From assembly GCF_901000735.1 (NCBI RefSeq), contig NC_081544.1, positions 27,894,095 through 27,958,094 of the forward strand: a stretch of DNA of 64,000 nt, read 5' to 3'. Both the position numbers and the translations under genes were made by a program. The stretch comes from Corylus avellana. Its lineage: Eukaryota > Streptophyta > Magnoliopsida > Fagales > Betulaceae. A model generated the notes under the pieces. The model was not told the DNA's origin, searched no databases, and worked only from the letters and a program-made list of their open reading frames with translations. Shown in pieces: positions 34,101 through 44,334 of this stretch. Every line of letters starts with the position of its first letter. Within the stretch, counting starts at the first letter, position 1.

Positions 34101-37100
34101 TATACTATCATGGTAGGGCGGCAATAGCGACGGTAGGTTATGGTGGTGTGATACTGGGTGTTGGTAATGAATATAGCAATAGTGGTGGCAATAATGGTAG
34201 TAGTGTTCAAATGAAGAGCAATATAGGATGGGAATAGAATAGTAGAATTTCTACAATAACGCCTTCTCCTATGGAATTTAAACTTCAAAGTTTTTGTGCT
34301 TGAAATATCCAAAGTTTAAAACTACTCCATAGATTTTTTTTAAATGACTCGTTAGCCCAAACAAGGGAAATCAATATTGGAGTTTTTTGTTGGGGGGAGG
34401 GGGTAAGTAATTTCAATATCATTAAATAATTGCAAAAGGGCGCAACCCTAATACACAGGAAATTAATATTGGAAATTGAATTACAACTTTAAGTAAAATC
34501 CCTCGTCCAACACAAGATAAATCCTTTAGTAACTTCAATGAAGTAGTTTTCCAACAAAATATTCTTAGTAACTACTGAACCAAACCACAAATGAGATGCA
34601 GGCAATACTTTCCCCCTATTTTTAGTTATGATCAAAACCAAACAATTTTCATAAGAGGTGGATGATAAATCTATGAAAATGGAAAATAAAGGCTAGAGAG
34701 AAGTTAACCTGCCCACTCCTGAGCATCTGTTAGATGTGTGACAGCATCACGATTGGTAGCAATGAATAGACACCCGGGGTTTTCGCGTATACAGAGTGTT
34801 CCATACCTTCCATCAAACATAAAATTTGTTAATCACTCCCATCATGGACAACTAAACAGAAAACATATTTCAAGTGCATCCACAAAATATTAGAGGTTTA
34901 AAGAAAAATTTGGCCATTATGGTAGTGACTGAAGTTGGTAACGATCAATGATTATTACGAAGTAAAATGGTAGAAGTGCATTTTGAATAATGTAAATAAG
35001 TGTGTGAATTAAAACAATACACAAGATGATTGAAGTATGTTGTATGTTAAATTTGACATGTCAACTAAATCAGCGCTGCCAATTAGAACAGTCTCAGCTA
35101 ATTAGTATGATAACAGAAATTGAAGAGAAACTGATGTGGACATCAAATACAAGCCATTGATTACAAGTAGACCTGGCAATTTAACTTGTGACCCGCGAAC
35201 ACAACACATAATTTTAGGGTTAGGGTTTAGGTTAAATGGGTTCGGACACTCATTTATGACACGTTTAATAAACGTGTCGGGTCGTGTCAACCCGTGGGTT
35301 CGCGGGTTGACACGTTTGACCAGTATATATATCTACACACTTAATTTATTTTTTATTTTTAGCTCAAGTTTGTATATATACATTTAAACATGTTCACGAG
35401 TTGTGTCGTGTCAACCCGACACGACACGTTTATTTAAATGGGTTATACGTGTCGTGTCTTGTTACCCATTAATAAAACGCGTCGTGTTCGGATTTGGGTG
35501 TTCGACACGTTTATTTAAACGTGTTGTGTTCAAGTTGGCATAAACAGGTTCGTGTCGTAAATGGGTTGCTAGAACCCATTTTGCCAGCCCTTAAATTACA
35601 TGTGTGTTTGAACATTGATATCAGGGGATGGAAGATGGCCTAGCCCATGATTTTGTGTTTGGGTGATTGAGAGCTGGAGATATTATTATGGGCACTTTTA
35701 TTATTTTCGCATTTTATTTGTTTTGTTATTTATTTTCCAAATTGGTTATGTTAATTTTTTGTTAGGGAAAGATACACCAAAGGAGTCAATTAAGAGAATA
35801 TTAATATACATATTTGGACATTACACTAGCCCAAATGCCTAAGCTAATGAGCTTGAATCCACTTAGGCATATTAACTACTTTTTTTTTCTTTATACTTTA
35901 TCAATGTAGGACACAACACTCACAAGCACCCTCAACAAATCTCTCCCTCACTTGTGAGTCTTTTCTATTGACCTAACTCTCCCTCATATGTGAGTCCTTT
36001 ACAAATCCAATTGTGTCATAAGTACTCCAAGAGCTACTACTCTTTTACTGGAGTCAAACCAAGATAATCGTATCAACAATGGAAGCTAACCATGGCTCTG
36101 ATATCAATTGTTAAGAAAATAAATTTAGGATCCCAAAGAAGTAGAAAAAATAGCATAATAAAATAAATTAATCACACATGACATCAAGATTTACATGGTT
36201 TGGCTTAACAATGCTACATCCACAAGAGAAGACGACACGGAGGAAATTTACTATCAAAAGGTAGAGTACAAAGAAAAGTAGAGAGAAAGTCACTCAAATT
36301 TGTTTTTCAGGCATTTAGTGATCTTACTGGATTTTGTAGTAGTTAAAATAACGATCAAAGCCAACCACAACAGCCCCAACCTGAAAAAAGCAATGAGGGA
36401 CTCCTTTGTTACGGCCAAAAATTGAATCGTAATGAAACAATTGCTTTTAGGAGCAAAAGAATACACAAAAGATAATTCAGACTGAAAATACATTTTCTCA
36501 TTTTCATTGGTAAGAACTCTTTGAAAAACTCAAATTAGAAATGCAATTAATTGTAAAGCATGAGAGAGCAGAAGTATACATCTTTATCATGCTCCATGAG
36601 AAATCCAGGCTTTAGCTCTATCTTTTTACCACCATCTTCCTGAAAGTTTTAAACAAAAAAAAAAAAAAAAATTCATATAAATAATTAAACAGTTCCACAT
36701 TCATCATCAAGTTAGAACATGCCAAACCTCAATATCCTCAAAAAAATCCACTAATTAAAGTGATATGTGAACACATTTATTATAAATTGTTAAAAATTAC
36801 TCTTGCATCATATAATTACAGTCCCACTCCCCACCCCAAAAGGGGAAAAATGATAGATATATTAGGAAATCTAATATTGTATGCAAAAAAAAAGGTCACT
36901 TTTCTTCCTGTTATGAGACTGTTGTCTAAAATCTCATCTTAACATAAAAATTCCATCCATGTGGACCCTATGTGATACTTAAAATAGCCACCTCTTACTA
37001 TGTCTGATTTAAATTCCAGAATGTTTCTTTTCATTTGAAAATAGTACTTCTGGGGATAAAGAATTACTGGCATAGACTGTCAAGATAGTGCACCTAAAAT

Positions 37101-40100
37101 AAAATAGAAACTCTCAGCTTTTGCATGTGATTATCTTTCATAATTAAGCTAATATACCTTTAATTGCATTAAAGAAAAAGGTTTTACAGGAGGTAGGTGA
37201 AGCTGAAATCACAACCTCAAGGAAGGTTTTTGGATATCAACAGAGAACTTTAAAATATTACTCTACATAATAACACTCCCCAACAGGCCCAGCTTCCACC
37301 CCCCCCCCCACACACACAAAAAAAAAAAAAAAAAATTAGTAAATGCTACATTTGGATCAAGCCCTATATTTTCTTACCAAGTTTCTTGTCATTCATGTCA
37401 TATCGTCATTTCAACTCTCACAATTCTTCCACAGAGTTAAGTAAAATTAAAAGTCTTCCTATATCTTGTGTTTTCAATAATCTCAAGAGAGAACACTCCA
37501 TAAATCTATTTTGTCAGAGTTGGACTATTTAATTCTTTGAGGGACACGTACATATCAAGTGTAAAGTTTTGCAAGCAGAATAGAAGGGACCATATTCTAA
37601 CTTGATCTTCGAACTATTTGATTGAGAGTTACATATCAGTAGTGAAAAAGATGTTGCATCAACTGGTGTTTGTGATAATTCAGTCATATTGAAAACAAAA
37701 TCAAATGTTCACACAATATCAGGTGAAAGTTGCAGGTTTAAGACTAATTAGAGCGGGAAGTGAAACTTATACAACGTAAATTTCATACATACTGGGCCAC
37801 CAAGGTATTGAATTCCTGCAAGCTCAAGCTCCTTCAAGATGCCATCCTCACCGATCACATACACCTAAATCATGACCATCTATTAGTCCTCTATTTTCTT
37901 TATCCAAAGCCACCATATTCACACAGGGTGTCAACAAGGTTTCTAAACATGGCTGAGCATTGGTGGATTTATGAACAAGCACAAATTGTGAAGAGTAACA
38001 GGTTAACCATAAGCAAAGAGTTATTACAGTTCCATAATCTCAAAATACTGAAAATGGTATTCAAATAAATTTTAATAAGCATTCATTAGAATGAAAACAA
38101 AGTACAATTCAGTTATATAAGTTTTGAAATTAAGGTCTTAGAGGAACATCAGAAAAAATACAAACGGAAGGAAGATACTGGTAGAAGACTCATTGCATAG
38201 CACAATAGAGTAAGTATCCTCTTCACACTAGCCTGTTTTCCGCTACAACTACTGGAAAACAACCTCCTGTTATGACCTTCTTGATATATTGAAAACATTT
38301 AGTGCAAAATTGTTGACCAGAATTGAGGGATATGTAAAAGTATATGGCTAATGATAAAAAGAATTCCTTTTTACAATAACTGCTCTTGACTAGAGATATG
38401 GAGCTGGGCCCCACATAGCTGGTCTAGTAGCATATTTTATTTTATCACCACCATGAATTTAAATATATGTATATACCTTTTTATCTTTTGGGAAATTAAT
38501 TGACTTCAAATATGCAGCAGCAGCAAAAGATGATGCAAAAATTTCCTCCTGAAACATTTCAGTTGCATTAGAAGTTATGGTTGACAAAGTTTAGCTAACA
38601 TGGGAGAAAAGAATCATGAACTAACCTCAGTGACATTCAGGCCAAGTGTCTCAAACTTTTTACCATATTGTTTTCTAGACTTTGTTGAGTTGTTGGTAAC
38701 AAAAACTAATCTCTTTCCCTGAAGAAAAAGAAATTCAAGAAATGTCTAATAACCATAAACGACTCATTGCCTCTTAAGACTTTGTCACAACAATTCCAAT
38801 TATGACCATTTTGCAAGGAAGTCAAGAGAAAAATTAAATTAAATGAAGCTAAAGAGTTGCATATTCATATGAATTCATGCAAGGTAACACATACATTCAT
38901 ATACAAACCTTTGACCGGAGCATATCAAGGGTTTCTGGGACTCCATCTATTAGTTTATCTCCTTTCCATATGACTCCTGCAAAATAATTAGAAATAAGTA
39001 TAAGAGCTTTAATTAGATTGTCATTAGATATCTAACCTTATCAATCCCGAAGAAAAATAAATAAATAAAAAGAAAGAAAAGAGGCTGCAGACACATGATT
39101 AATCATTTAAATTAGAAACTTTAATAGCTACTACGAAGAGGGACTAATTCCAACAGAAAAAAGCAATAAATGAAATCTTCTAATAAAAACTTTCTCCAAT
39201 ATTTTAGCACTAAGTTTAAGGTCTATGTGAGAAACTGTTTTTTTGATAAGTAGCTCTCTATGAGAAGTTGTAGATGTAGTCATTCTAAATTGGGAATGTA
39301 TTTATGTGAACACGTAATGGTAACGGCTGATGTGGATTTCACGTTTGAGTGTCAAGTCTCACATCAAGAGATAGTGGAGAAAAGTGAGAGATTGCTAAAC
39401 ACAGTCAGCTTGGAATCCAACATGTACATCAAATACTCCCCAAATTTTGATCTCTCATCACTTACACTTGTCTAATTTGGGGTTTTTCTTCCTTCCACTC
39501 TGGGCACACGCATTGTACAAATTGGCAATCTAAAGACTGACTTGCTCTATTGCTGGTTACAATGTTGAATTCTTGTACAGTGAAGAAATCATTAGGCTTC
39601 CATTAGATGTCAGAATCCAAGAACAAAAGCAAAGGAAAATTGTCAACATCCTCAAGAAATTAAGGGCAAATTTTGTGTGGGAAATTTAGTTCAGCTGTTT
39701 ACTGAGTGAATATTGCAACCATGCTTACACTCATTAAACAAAAAAAAAAAAATCCTTTCAACTAAAGAACATGTAAAATGTGGTCACACATTTGCATGAG
39801 AATACAAATCCCAGGTAGTTTCTTAATCCTAAACAAACACAGATTAGCACGCGCGCACACACACAGAACAACCGTCCTCACGTCCCAACACACACACACT
39901 AATAAATCCAATTCAGCATTTTTAAATAAATTATTTAAATTTTCGTCAATGTAAATTGTACGAAAAAGAAGAAGAAGAAAGAAGAATTCAAGAGAGAAAA
40001 ACAATAAAAGACCCCTCACCATCGCAGTCGAAGATGAAGGTTTCGACGGATTCGATGAGCTCCCCCGGATTCTTGAGGGGCTGCGCCGACGCCCGGGTCG

Positions 40101-40305
40101 TGAAACTCGCCATTCTCGAGTTTTTATTGGTGTTCAATCTTATGCTCGACAAGTCGGATAAAGGGTTTGGAGAAGTACACGAGAGCTTCTTGAGGCCCAA
40201 GAATCTGGATGCGTTGGGGCTCAAATGGCAGAGAAATCGATATGAGTTTGTGGAAGAAAGAGCAGAGACTGAAACAGAGATTGTGGCTGTCGTTCTGCTC
40301 AGCAT
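31169..40305 (-). CDS. PGLP1: Phosphoglycolate phosphatase 1, chloroplastic
   Basis: The enzyme dephosphorylates 2-phosphoglycolate made by Rubisco oxygenation, the first step of photorespiration, in the chloroplast stroma. Eleven exons in coding order: 40305-40020, 38976-38909, 38718-38626, 38548-38477, 37864-37793, 36639-36580, 36380-36328, 34806-34709, 32197-32098, 31825-31722 and 31275-31169. They give 370 aa, close to the Arabidopsis protein. The first 65-75 residues are Ser/Thr-rich (transit peptide, start MLSRT). HAD motifs are DCDGV with D93 and D95, VTNNST (motif II), VVGKPS (motif III lysine) and GDRLDTD (motif IV). All splice sites are GT-AG and phases agree. Introns hold two hAT MITEs and an LTR fragment, and a Pack-MULE lies 126 bp above the ATG. 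Confidence 0.97.
31332..31693. mobile_element. hAT-type MITE in PGLP1 intron 10, 8-bp target duplication
   Basis: The left end is TAGGGGTGGGCAAATTAACC and the right end is CCGACTCCCACCCCTA, inverse of each other over the first 10 bp. The copy is flanked by exact GATGAAGC duplications (31324-31331 and 31694-31701). Length is 362 bp. The interior repeats CCGAC words on one strand (TTACCGACC). TAGGGGTGGG ends with 8-bp duplications are classical of plant hAT non-autonomous elements. The right end is 28 bp from the 5' splice site of exon 10 (31722). Confidence 0.92.
32198..34708. other. PGLP1 intron 8, with possible old repeat
   Basis: This 2.5-kb intron has no coding signal. Purine-rich GGGAAGAGGAGAAGAGAGG near 32317 and pyrimidine-rich CTCTCCTTTCCTCTCTTC near 33040 are approximate inverses and may be the ends of an eroded 0.75-kb element. 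Positions 34130-34210 show a GGTGGTG/AATAATGGTAG triplet-like stretch. Confidence 0.35.
35168..35594. mobile_element. hAT-type MITE in PGLP1 intron 7
   Basis: Left end TAGACCTGGCAATTTAAC and right end ATTTTGCCAGCCCTTAA are imperfect inverse copies. The interior is dominated by palindromic GTGTCGTGTCAACCCG/CGGGTTGACACG words and CACGTTTATTTAAA. Flanks ATTACAAG (35160-35167) and ATTACATG (35595-35602) match at seven of eight bases, fitting a hAT 8-bp target duplication. This end and the GTGTCGTGTCAACCC interior are common in eudicot genomes. Confidence 0.85.
35765..36290 (-). mobile_element. LTR retrotransposon fragment with primer-binding-like site
   Basis: Near 36093-36110 the plus strand reads GGCTCTGATATCAATTGTTA. 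Its complement, TTGATATCAGAGCC, is close to the initiator-methionine tRNA primer site TGGTATCAGAGC next to an LTR end (TAACA). To the right is an LTR-like body (TGTTAAGAAAATAAATTTAG, then CATGGTTTGGCTTAACAATG). To the left is leader-like DNA with CTCTCCCTCACTTGTGAGTC. No polyprotein frame is present. It is probably a truncated Copia-type insertion inside PGLP1 intron 7; boundaries are approximate. Confidence 0.5.
39238..39480. repeat. Possible retroposed repeat in PGLP1 intron 1
   Basis: A T run followed by GATAAGTAG is the form of an inverted retroposon tail, and the body contains CAAGTCTCACATCAAGAGAT, a phrase resembling common plant LTR promoters. No target duplication was found. Confidence 0.35.
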
Positions 40306-40430
40306 TTTTTGTGTTTTTTTCTCTTCTTTTTTCTTGGGTAGGTTGTTTGAGGCAATTAAGGTCTTAACTTTTCAAGTGGATGAGATGAGATGAATAGGGT
40401 TCACACATACATGCATGCACTTTTTGTTTT

Positions 40431-40913
40431 GAGAATCGCTACACTTACATAGGCTTTTAACTAACAAAGCCTTACGTACTGACGTGGCAAGGAAAAAGAC
40501 AAAAACAATTTGGGACCAGGCTGCTCGTGAGAGACCAAGCTCGCTCTCTCTCCTGGGTCTCGCCGAAATGTTTGAGCTCTGATGGGCCCAACTCAGAAGC
40601 TCACCCAAAAGTCGGAATATTGGTTGTTCACGGCGGCGGAACATTGGCCCCAACTCACAGCGGAATATTGGTTCTCAAGATGTCGGAGTTTTTCAACCAA
40701 AAGTCGTCGGTGCCGGGGAAAATCCCGTCGGCCGAGGCCCGCCCTGGGTCTGGCCAGACCCAGCGTTGTTATGCCGTAGATTAATTTCTTTCCAATTACC
40801 TGAATATTCTGATGAATGTCTTGTCTCATAACAGCCATTTTCGGTCCAATCTTATCTGCAGACAGATTTATTCCACAGAAAGGTTATGCAATTTTCTACT
40901 TTTATATCTAGAG

Positions 40914-40949
<36 letters not shown>

Positions 40950-41441
40950 GCAGAGAAAAAACCAACCAAGAATTTGAATAACCAAGTTGCAGACATGAAG
41001 AAATGTCTTTGTGGGGATGTGAGCAGCATCATGTTTATCACCAGGTTTAAGTTTGGCCATCATAGAGAGCTCTTCAATGGCAGACCTTATTTCTGACACC
41101 TTCTCCAACTCCCTTTTCCTCTTCATTTCAACCTCTGTGTAATCTTCTTTCGCCCCCTCCACTTTAATTCTTGATTTTCTTTTCAATACCCATGCTGATG
41201 ATCATTTCTGGATGAGCTTCTGAGTTGGGCCCATGAGATCTCAAAAAACAATTTCTGCCAGGCCCAGGAGAGAAAGCGAGCTTGGTCTCTCACAGGCAGC
41301 CTGGTCTCAATGTTTTTTTTTTTTTTTTTTTTTGTCTTTTTCTTTGCCACGTCGGTACGTAAGGCATTGTTAGTTAAAAGCTTTTTTTTTTTTTAAAAAA
41401 AAAAAAAAAGGTTAAAAGCCTTAATAAGTGTAGCAATTCTC
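40431..41441. mobile_element. Pack-MULE carrying an ACD11/GLTP-like gene fragment
   Basis: Terminal inverted repeats are GAGAATCGCTACACTTACAT on the left and ATAAGTGTAGCAATTCTC on the right. Homology of the inverted arms continues for roughly 170 bp (for example GGGCCCAACTCAGAAGCT near 40583 and AGCTTCTGAGTTGGGCCC near 41216). Exact 9-bp flanks TTTTGTTTT (40422-40430 and 41442-41450) are the Mutator hallmark. Inside are two exons and an intron of a plant gene (see 40800-41186) and a GC-rich block at about 40610-40770 of unknown source. There is no transposase. The inner end is 126 bp above the PGLP1 start codon, so the element sits in or beside that gene's promoter. Confidence 0.88.
40800..41186 (-). 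pseudogene. Captured fragment of ACD11-like glycolipid transfer protein gene
   Basis: Exon 1 (41186-40967) encodes 73 residues including SEIRSAIEELSMM and FLHVCNLVIQIL. Exon 2 (40855-40800) encodes DKIGPKMAVMRQDIHQNIQ. A GT-AG intron of 111 bp, containing a (GA)n tract at about 40917-40947, separates them, and the phases agree (G|AT). The wording matches the N-terminal part of plant glycolipid-transfer-domain (ACD11-like) proteins. A usable donor follows exon 2, but no further exon exists inside the element, so the gene is truncated. The fragment is on the same strand as PGLP1. The family is recognised from memory, not by a search. Confidence 0.8.
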
Positions 41442-41450
41442 TTTTGTTTT

Positions 41451-42029
41451 ATTGTAATTTTAATTTTAATACAACATGTTTTATTGTAATTTTCTCATTT
41501 AAAATTAGAAGCTTTACTCTCTTATCTTTTGAGTAAAACATTATATGTAATTATTACAACAATTTTACTCTGGTTTAATTCTGATACTTTTTAAGTCAGT
41601 AAATATTTAAAAGATGCAACTCCTTCTATGCTATGATTCAACTTTCATGTGGAATTGATCTTAAATTAGCCTTGATTTTGTTTTTTATTTAAATTAAATA
41701 TTTCACGTGTTGGGCCTTATCTATTAAAAAGAAATTTGAGTCTACACGTGAAAGGAGTGTTAAAAGCAATGATTAACTGATTAAGTGATTAATTTGTTTC
41801 TTCCTATAAATTTAAACTTTTGGGATAACTGGTAATTTAATAAATTTAAAAATCATTTATCCTCTAAATTCCAAGTGTATGGCGAAAATGGTATTTAATG
41901 TTCAATAATAATGGTTTAGGAGTTGATTCTCTCATACGTGGGTAGGATTAATTCGGGTCAATGGGCCAATTTTGGGCCTTAAAGGTGCAAGCTAAGCGGG
42001 TTAGCCAATCCACTGCCCAACATTTATTG
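41451..42029. other. Gene-free DNA between PGLP1 and the RING gene
   Basis: AT-rich sequence without a recognisable gene or bounded element. Confidence 0.45.
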
Positions 42030-42860
42030 TCACACCCCAATCTTGGAGTGGGACTAATACGGTGATTATGTGCTCTTGAGTACGTGGTATAAGATTTATA
42101 TACTCGCAATAAAACCAAAGTAGTAAAATAATATTAAAGAGTTTTAACTAAAGTATTAATATACCACACTTCACCAAAACAACTTATCGATGTCAATAAA
42201 AATTTGATAACCACCCTACATGCATCTAACTTATCTAAGCACTTATTCTAAAGGAAAATGATAGAGGTACAACTTAAACTCAACTTTGGCCCAATTTTTC
42301 TCTTTAAGTTTTTTTTTTTTTTTTTAAAAAAAAAAAAACTGCCTATGGAAGAGGGAGAGAGCCTTAAACTAGAGAGAGATAAATTTAGTCTAGAAGTTGA
42401 GTCAAAGTTGGGTTTAAATTGTGGCTGTAAAACTCTCTCCGATCCTTCTTACTTATTGATTACCTTGGTCTTATATATTTTGCTCATCACCACCTGAAAA
42501 AGTGTGGGAAGATAAAAGGATGAGGTTGGAGAAACTCAATAAGTGAATACACAAAAATAAATATAGTAATATTTCAATATTTTATAAAAATACTTTCTTT
42601 TTCTGATCAAGATTTCTCTCATGTATACTCCTTTGTGTTGATGTTTTCCCTGCAAGGTTATCGAACTTTAATGTTATGAGTTCATGTTCATGTATTATCG
42701 TGAGATGTATGTATGGTACATGTTATTGTGATGACTTGATTTTTTTATTTTAAATGGTTATGAAATGGGTCGTCACATATAGGGTTTTTAGCAAAGCTCC
42801 CATGTTTTTCAAGTTTTGAAGGTATTATTTTCACTTGCAGTTTTGATGCCTATAACGCCC
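42030..42860. repeat. LTR-like repeat with nested short inverted-repeat MITE
   Basis: Flanking parts (CACCCCAATCTTGGAGTGGG near 42032; TCATCACCACCTGAAAAAGT near 42484) resemble Gypsy-type LTR DNA. Nested at about 42255-42436 is a short element. Its arms, ACAACTTAAACTCAACTTTG and the inverse of CAAAGTTGGGTTTAAATTGT, face each other across a T/A homopolymer junction. No exact duplication was resolved for either layer. Confidence 0.45.
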
Positions 42861-43119
42861 CAGATTTTAAAATTTTAATTAAAGAGATTTTTTTGATGAT
42901 AAATGTTATTTTAATATTAATATTAAGTTAATGATATTTATTCTTGAGGAATTTATGAGATCATATGAATATTGATTTGAGATTATTATATCATAAGCTT
43001 TGATTTTATATAAGAGATTATATCTAGATTATCTTATTGGGTGATTTAAGAGAAGGACGATTCAAGGAAGCAGATGGATTCGGCTCGCTATTTCAAGGTC
43101 AGGATCTCTTTAAAGAGAT

Positions 43120-43202
43120 CCAATGACCAATATGGCGCCACGTGTCCCACTTTAAAAAAATTAATACAATATTATTTAACGTTTTTTTTTTTTAAAATAA
43201 AA

Positions 43203-43251
<49 letters not shown>

Positions 43252-43380
43252 CAGTTTGATTTGGCCCTTGGGGATGGCAGGACCACCCCCCAAGGGCCAC
43301 CGTTTTCCCTTGGGGGTGGTTCGGCCACCCCACAAAGCCACCCCCAAGGGCCAGTTGGGGGTGGCTGTGGCAAAATTAAC
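43120..43380. repeat. Remnant with (TA)n and GGTGGC/GCCACC palindromic core
   Basis: A (TA)n tract (about 43207-43250) is followed by a GC-rich core of CCACCCCCAAGGGCC and inverse copies. This is the same style of core as the Mutator MITEs at 12.75 kb and 54.9-55.7 kb. A CCACGTGTCCCAC word precedes it, as in those elements. Terminal repeats could not be located, so it is treated as a remnant. Confidence 0.45.
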
Positions 43381-43784
43381 ACCACTTTAAGTTTCATATG
43401 AAATAACGATGGCACTACTAGCTACCAATTAGGAATCCTACAAAAAAAAAAATGCAGTGTATATAAAAGGGGTAGGTTGTTCTAGTTTTGGTCAATTTTC
43501 CAACCCCCAACCTTAACATGGGTCGCATGATCCCCCCTAGAAATCCAAAAAGAAAAATTCGTATTTAATCTCTTAAAAACAAAACACACTTAAAACCACT
43601 TTCACTGTCATATTAGAATTTTTTTTTTTTTTACAAAAAAAAAAAAAAAAAAACATACACACATTTTAAAAACATAACAGACGAGCCTCCCCAAGTGAAA
43701 ATTCCTAGCTCTACTATCCAGACGACAATCATATATATATACCCATACATCCTACATGTAACGCTAATTGGCACAAACTGCATC

Positions 43785-44117
43785 TTAGGTGTAACACAAA
43801 CAACATATCGTATAAGCTGACCTGACATGCTTATGGCCCTCCTTGAGACAAAATGTCGTAAGAGGGGCTGGACCAGAACCAGGAGCACACGACATGTCAT
43901 AAAATGTACTTCTGGTACACATTTTGTCGATGGGAGGGAGGCTTGCGTACCAAAATGATACCTTAGCCTTCACCAAGCCTTCAGGATGCCGTCCAACTTG
44001 CATCGACTTCATTACAACTTCAAATTGTTCAAATATACATCCTATTATCCTAAGCTGAAAATGAGCCCATACATCAATTCCAAAGGAGACGGAAACATTG
44101 TCAGCACCATTGAGAAT
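43785..44117 (-). pseudogene. Unidentified 110-codon open frame
   Basis: The minus-strand frame is open from 44117 down to a stop at 43785. It contains protein-like segments SFGIDVWAHFQLRIIGC, FEQFEVVMKSMQVGRHPEG, VKAKVSFWYASLPPIDK and FYDMSCAPGSGPAPLTT. The first ATG is internal (44012). A second frame overlaps at 43631-43900, so the 3' part may be frameshifted. No intron-exon context links it to the RING gene 220 bp away on the same strand. I do not recognise the family. It could be a terminal exon of a broken gene, or a gene piece carried in by a transposon. Confidence 0.35.
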
Positions 44118-44334
44118 TTAAGCTTATCTTAAAATGATTTAGTAATTTAAAAACCAAATGGAACAAAAGTATAAAGAGCAGTCTGCCATTGCATAATTTC
44201 CATTACAACATCATCCAATGGGTAGAACAATATAATTGAACTAATGATTACCTCAGCCTCAAAATGAGAATGCTTGCAGATGTGAAGTAATTCATTGTAG
44301 CATGATTAGTTCAGTACTAGAATCCCAGTGTAAA

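Noticed and set aside
39956..40393. 145-codon plus-strand frame
   Set aside because: It lies antisense to PGLP1 exon 1 and its leader; the minus-strand frame has the HAD motif and transit peptide.
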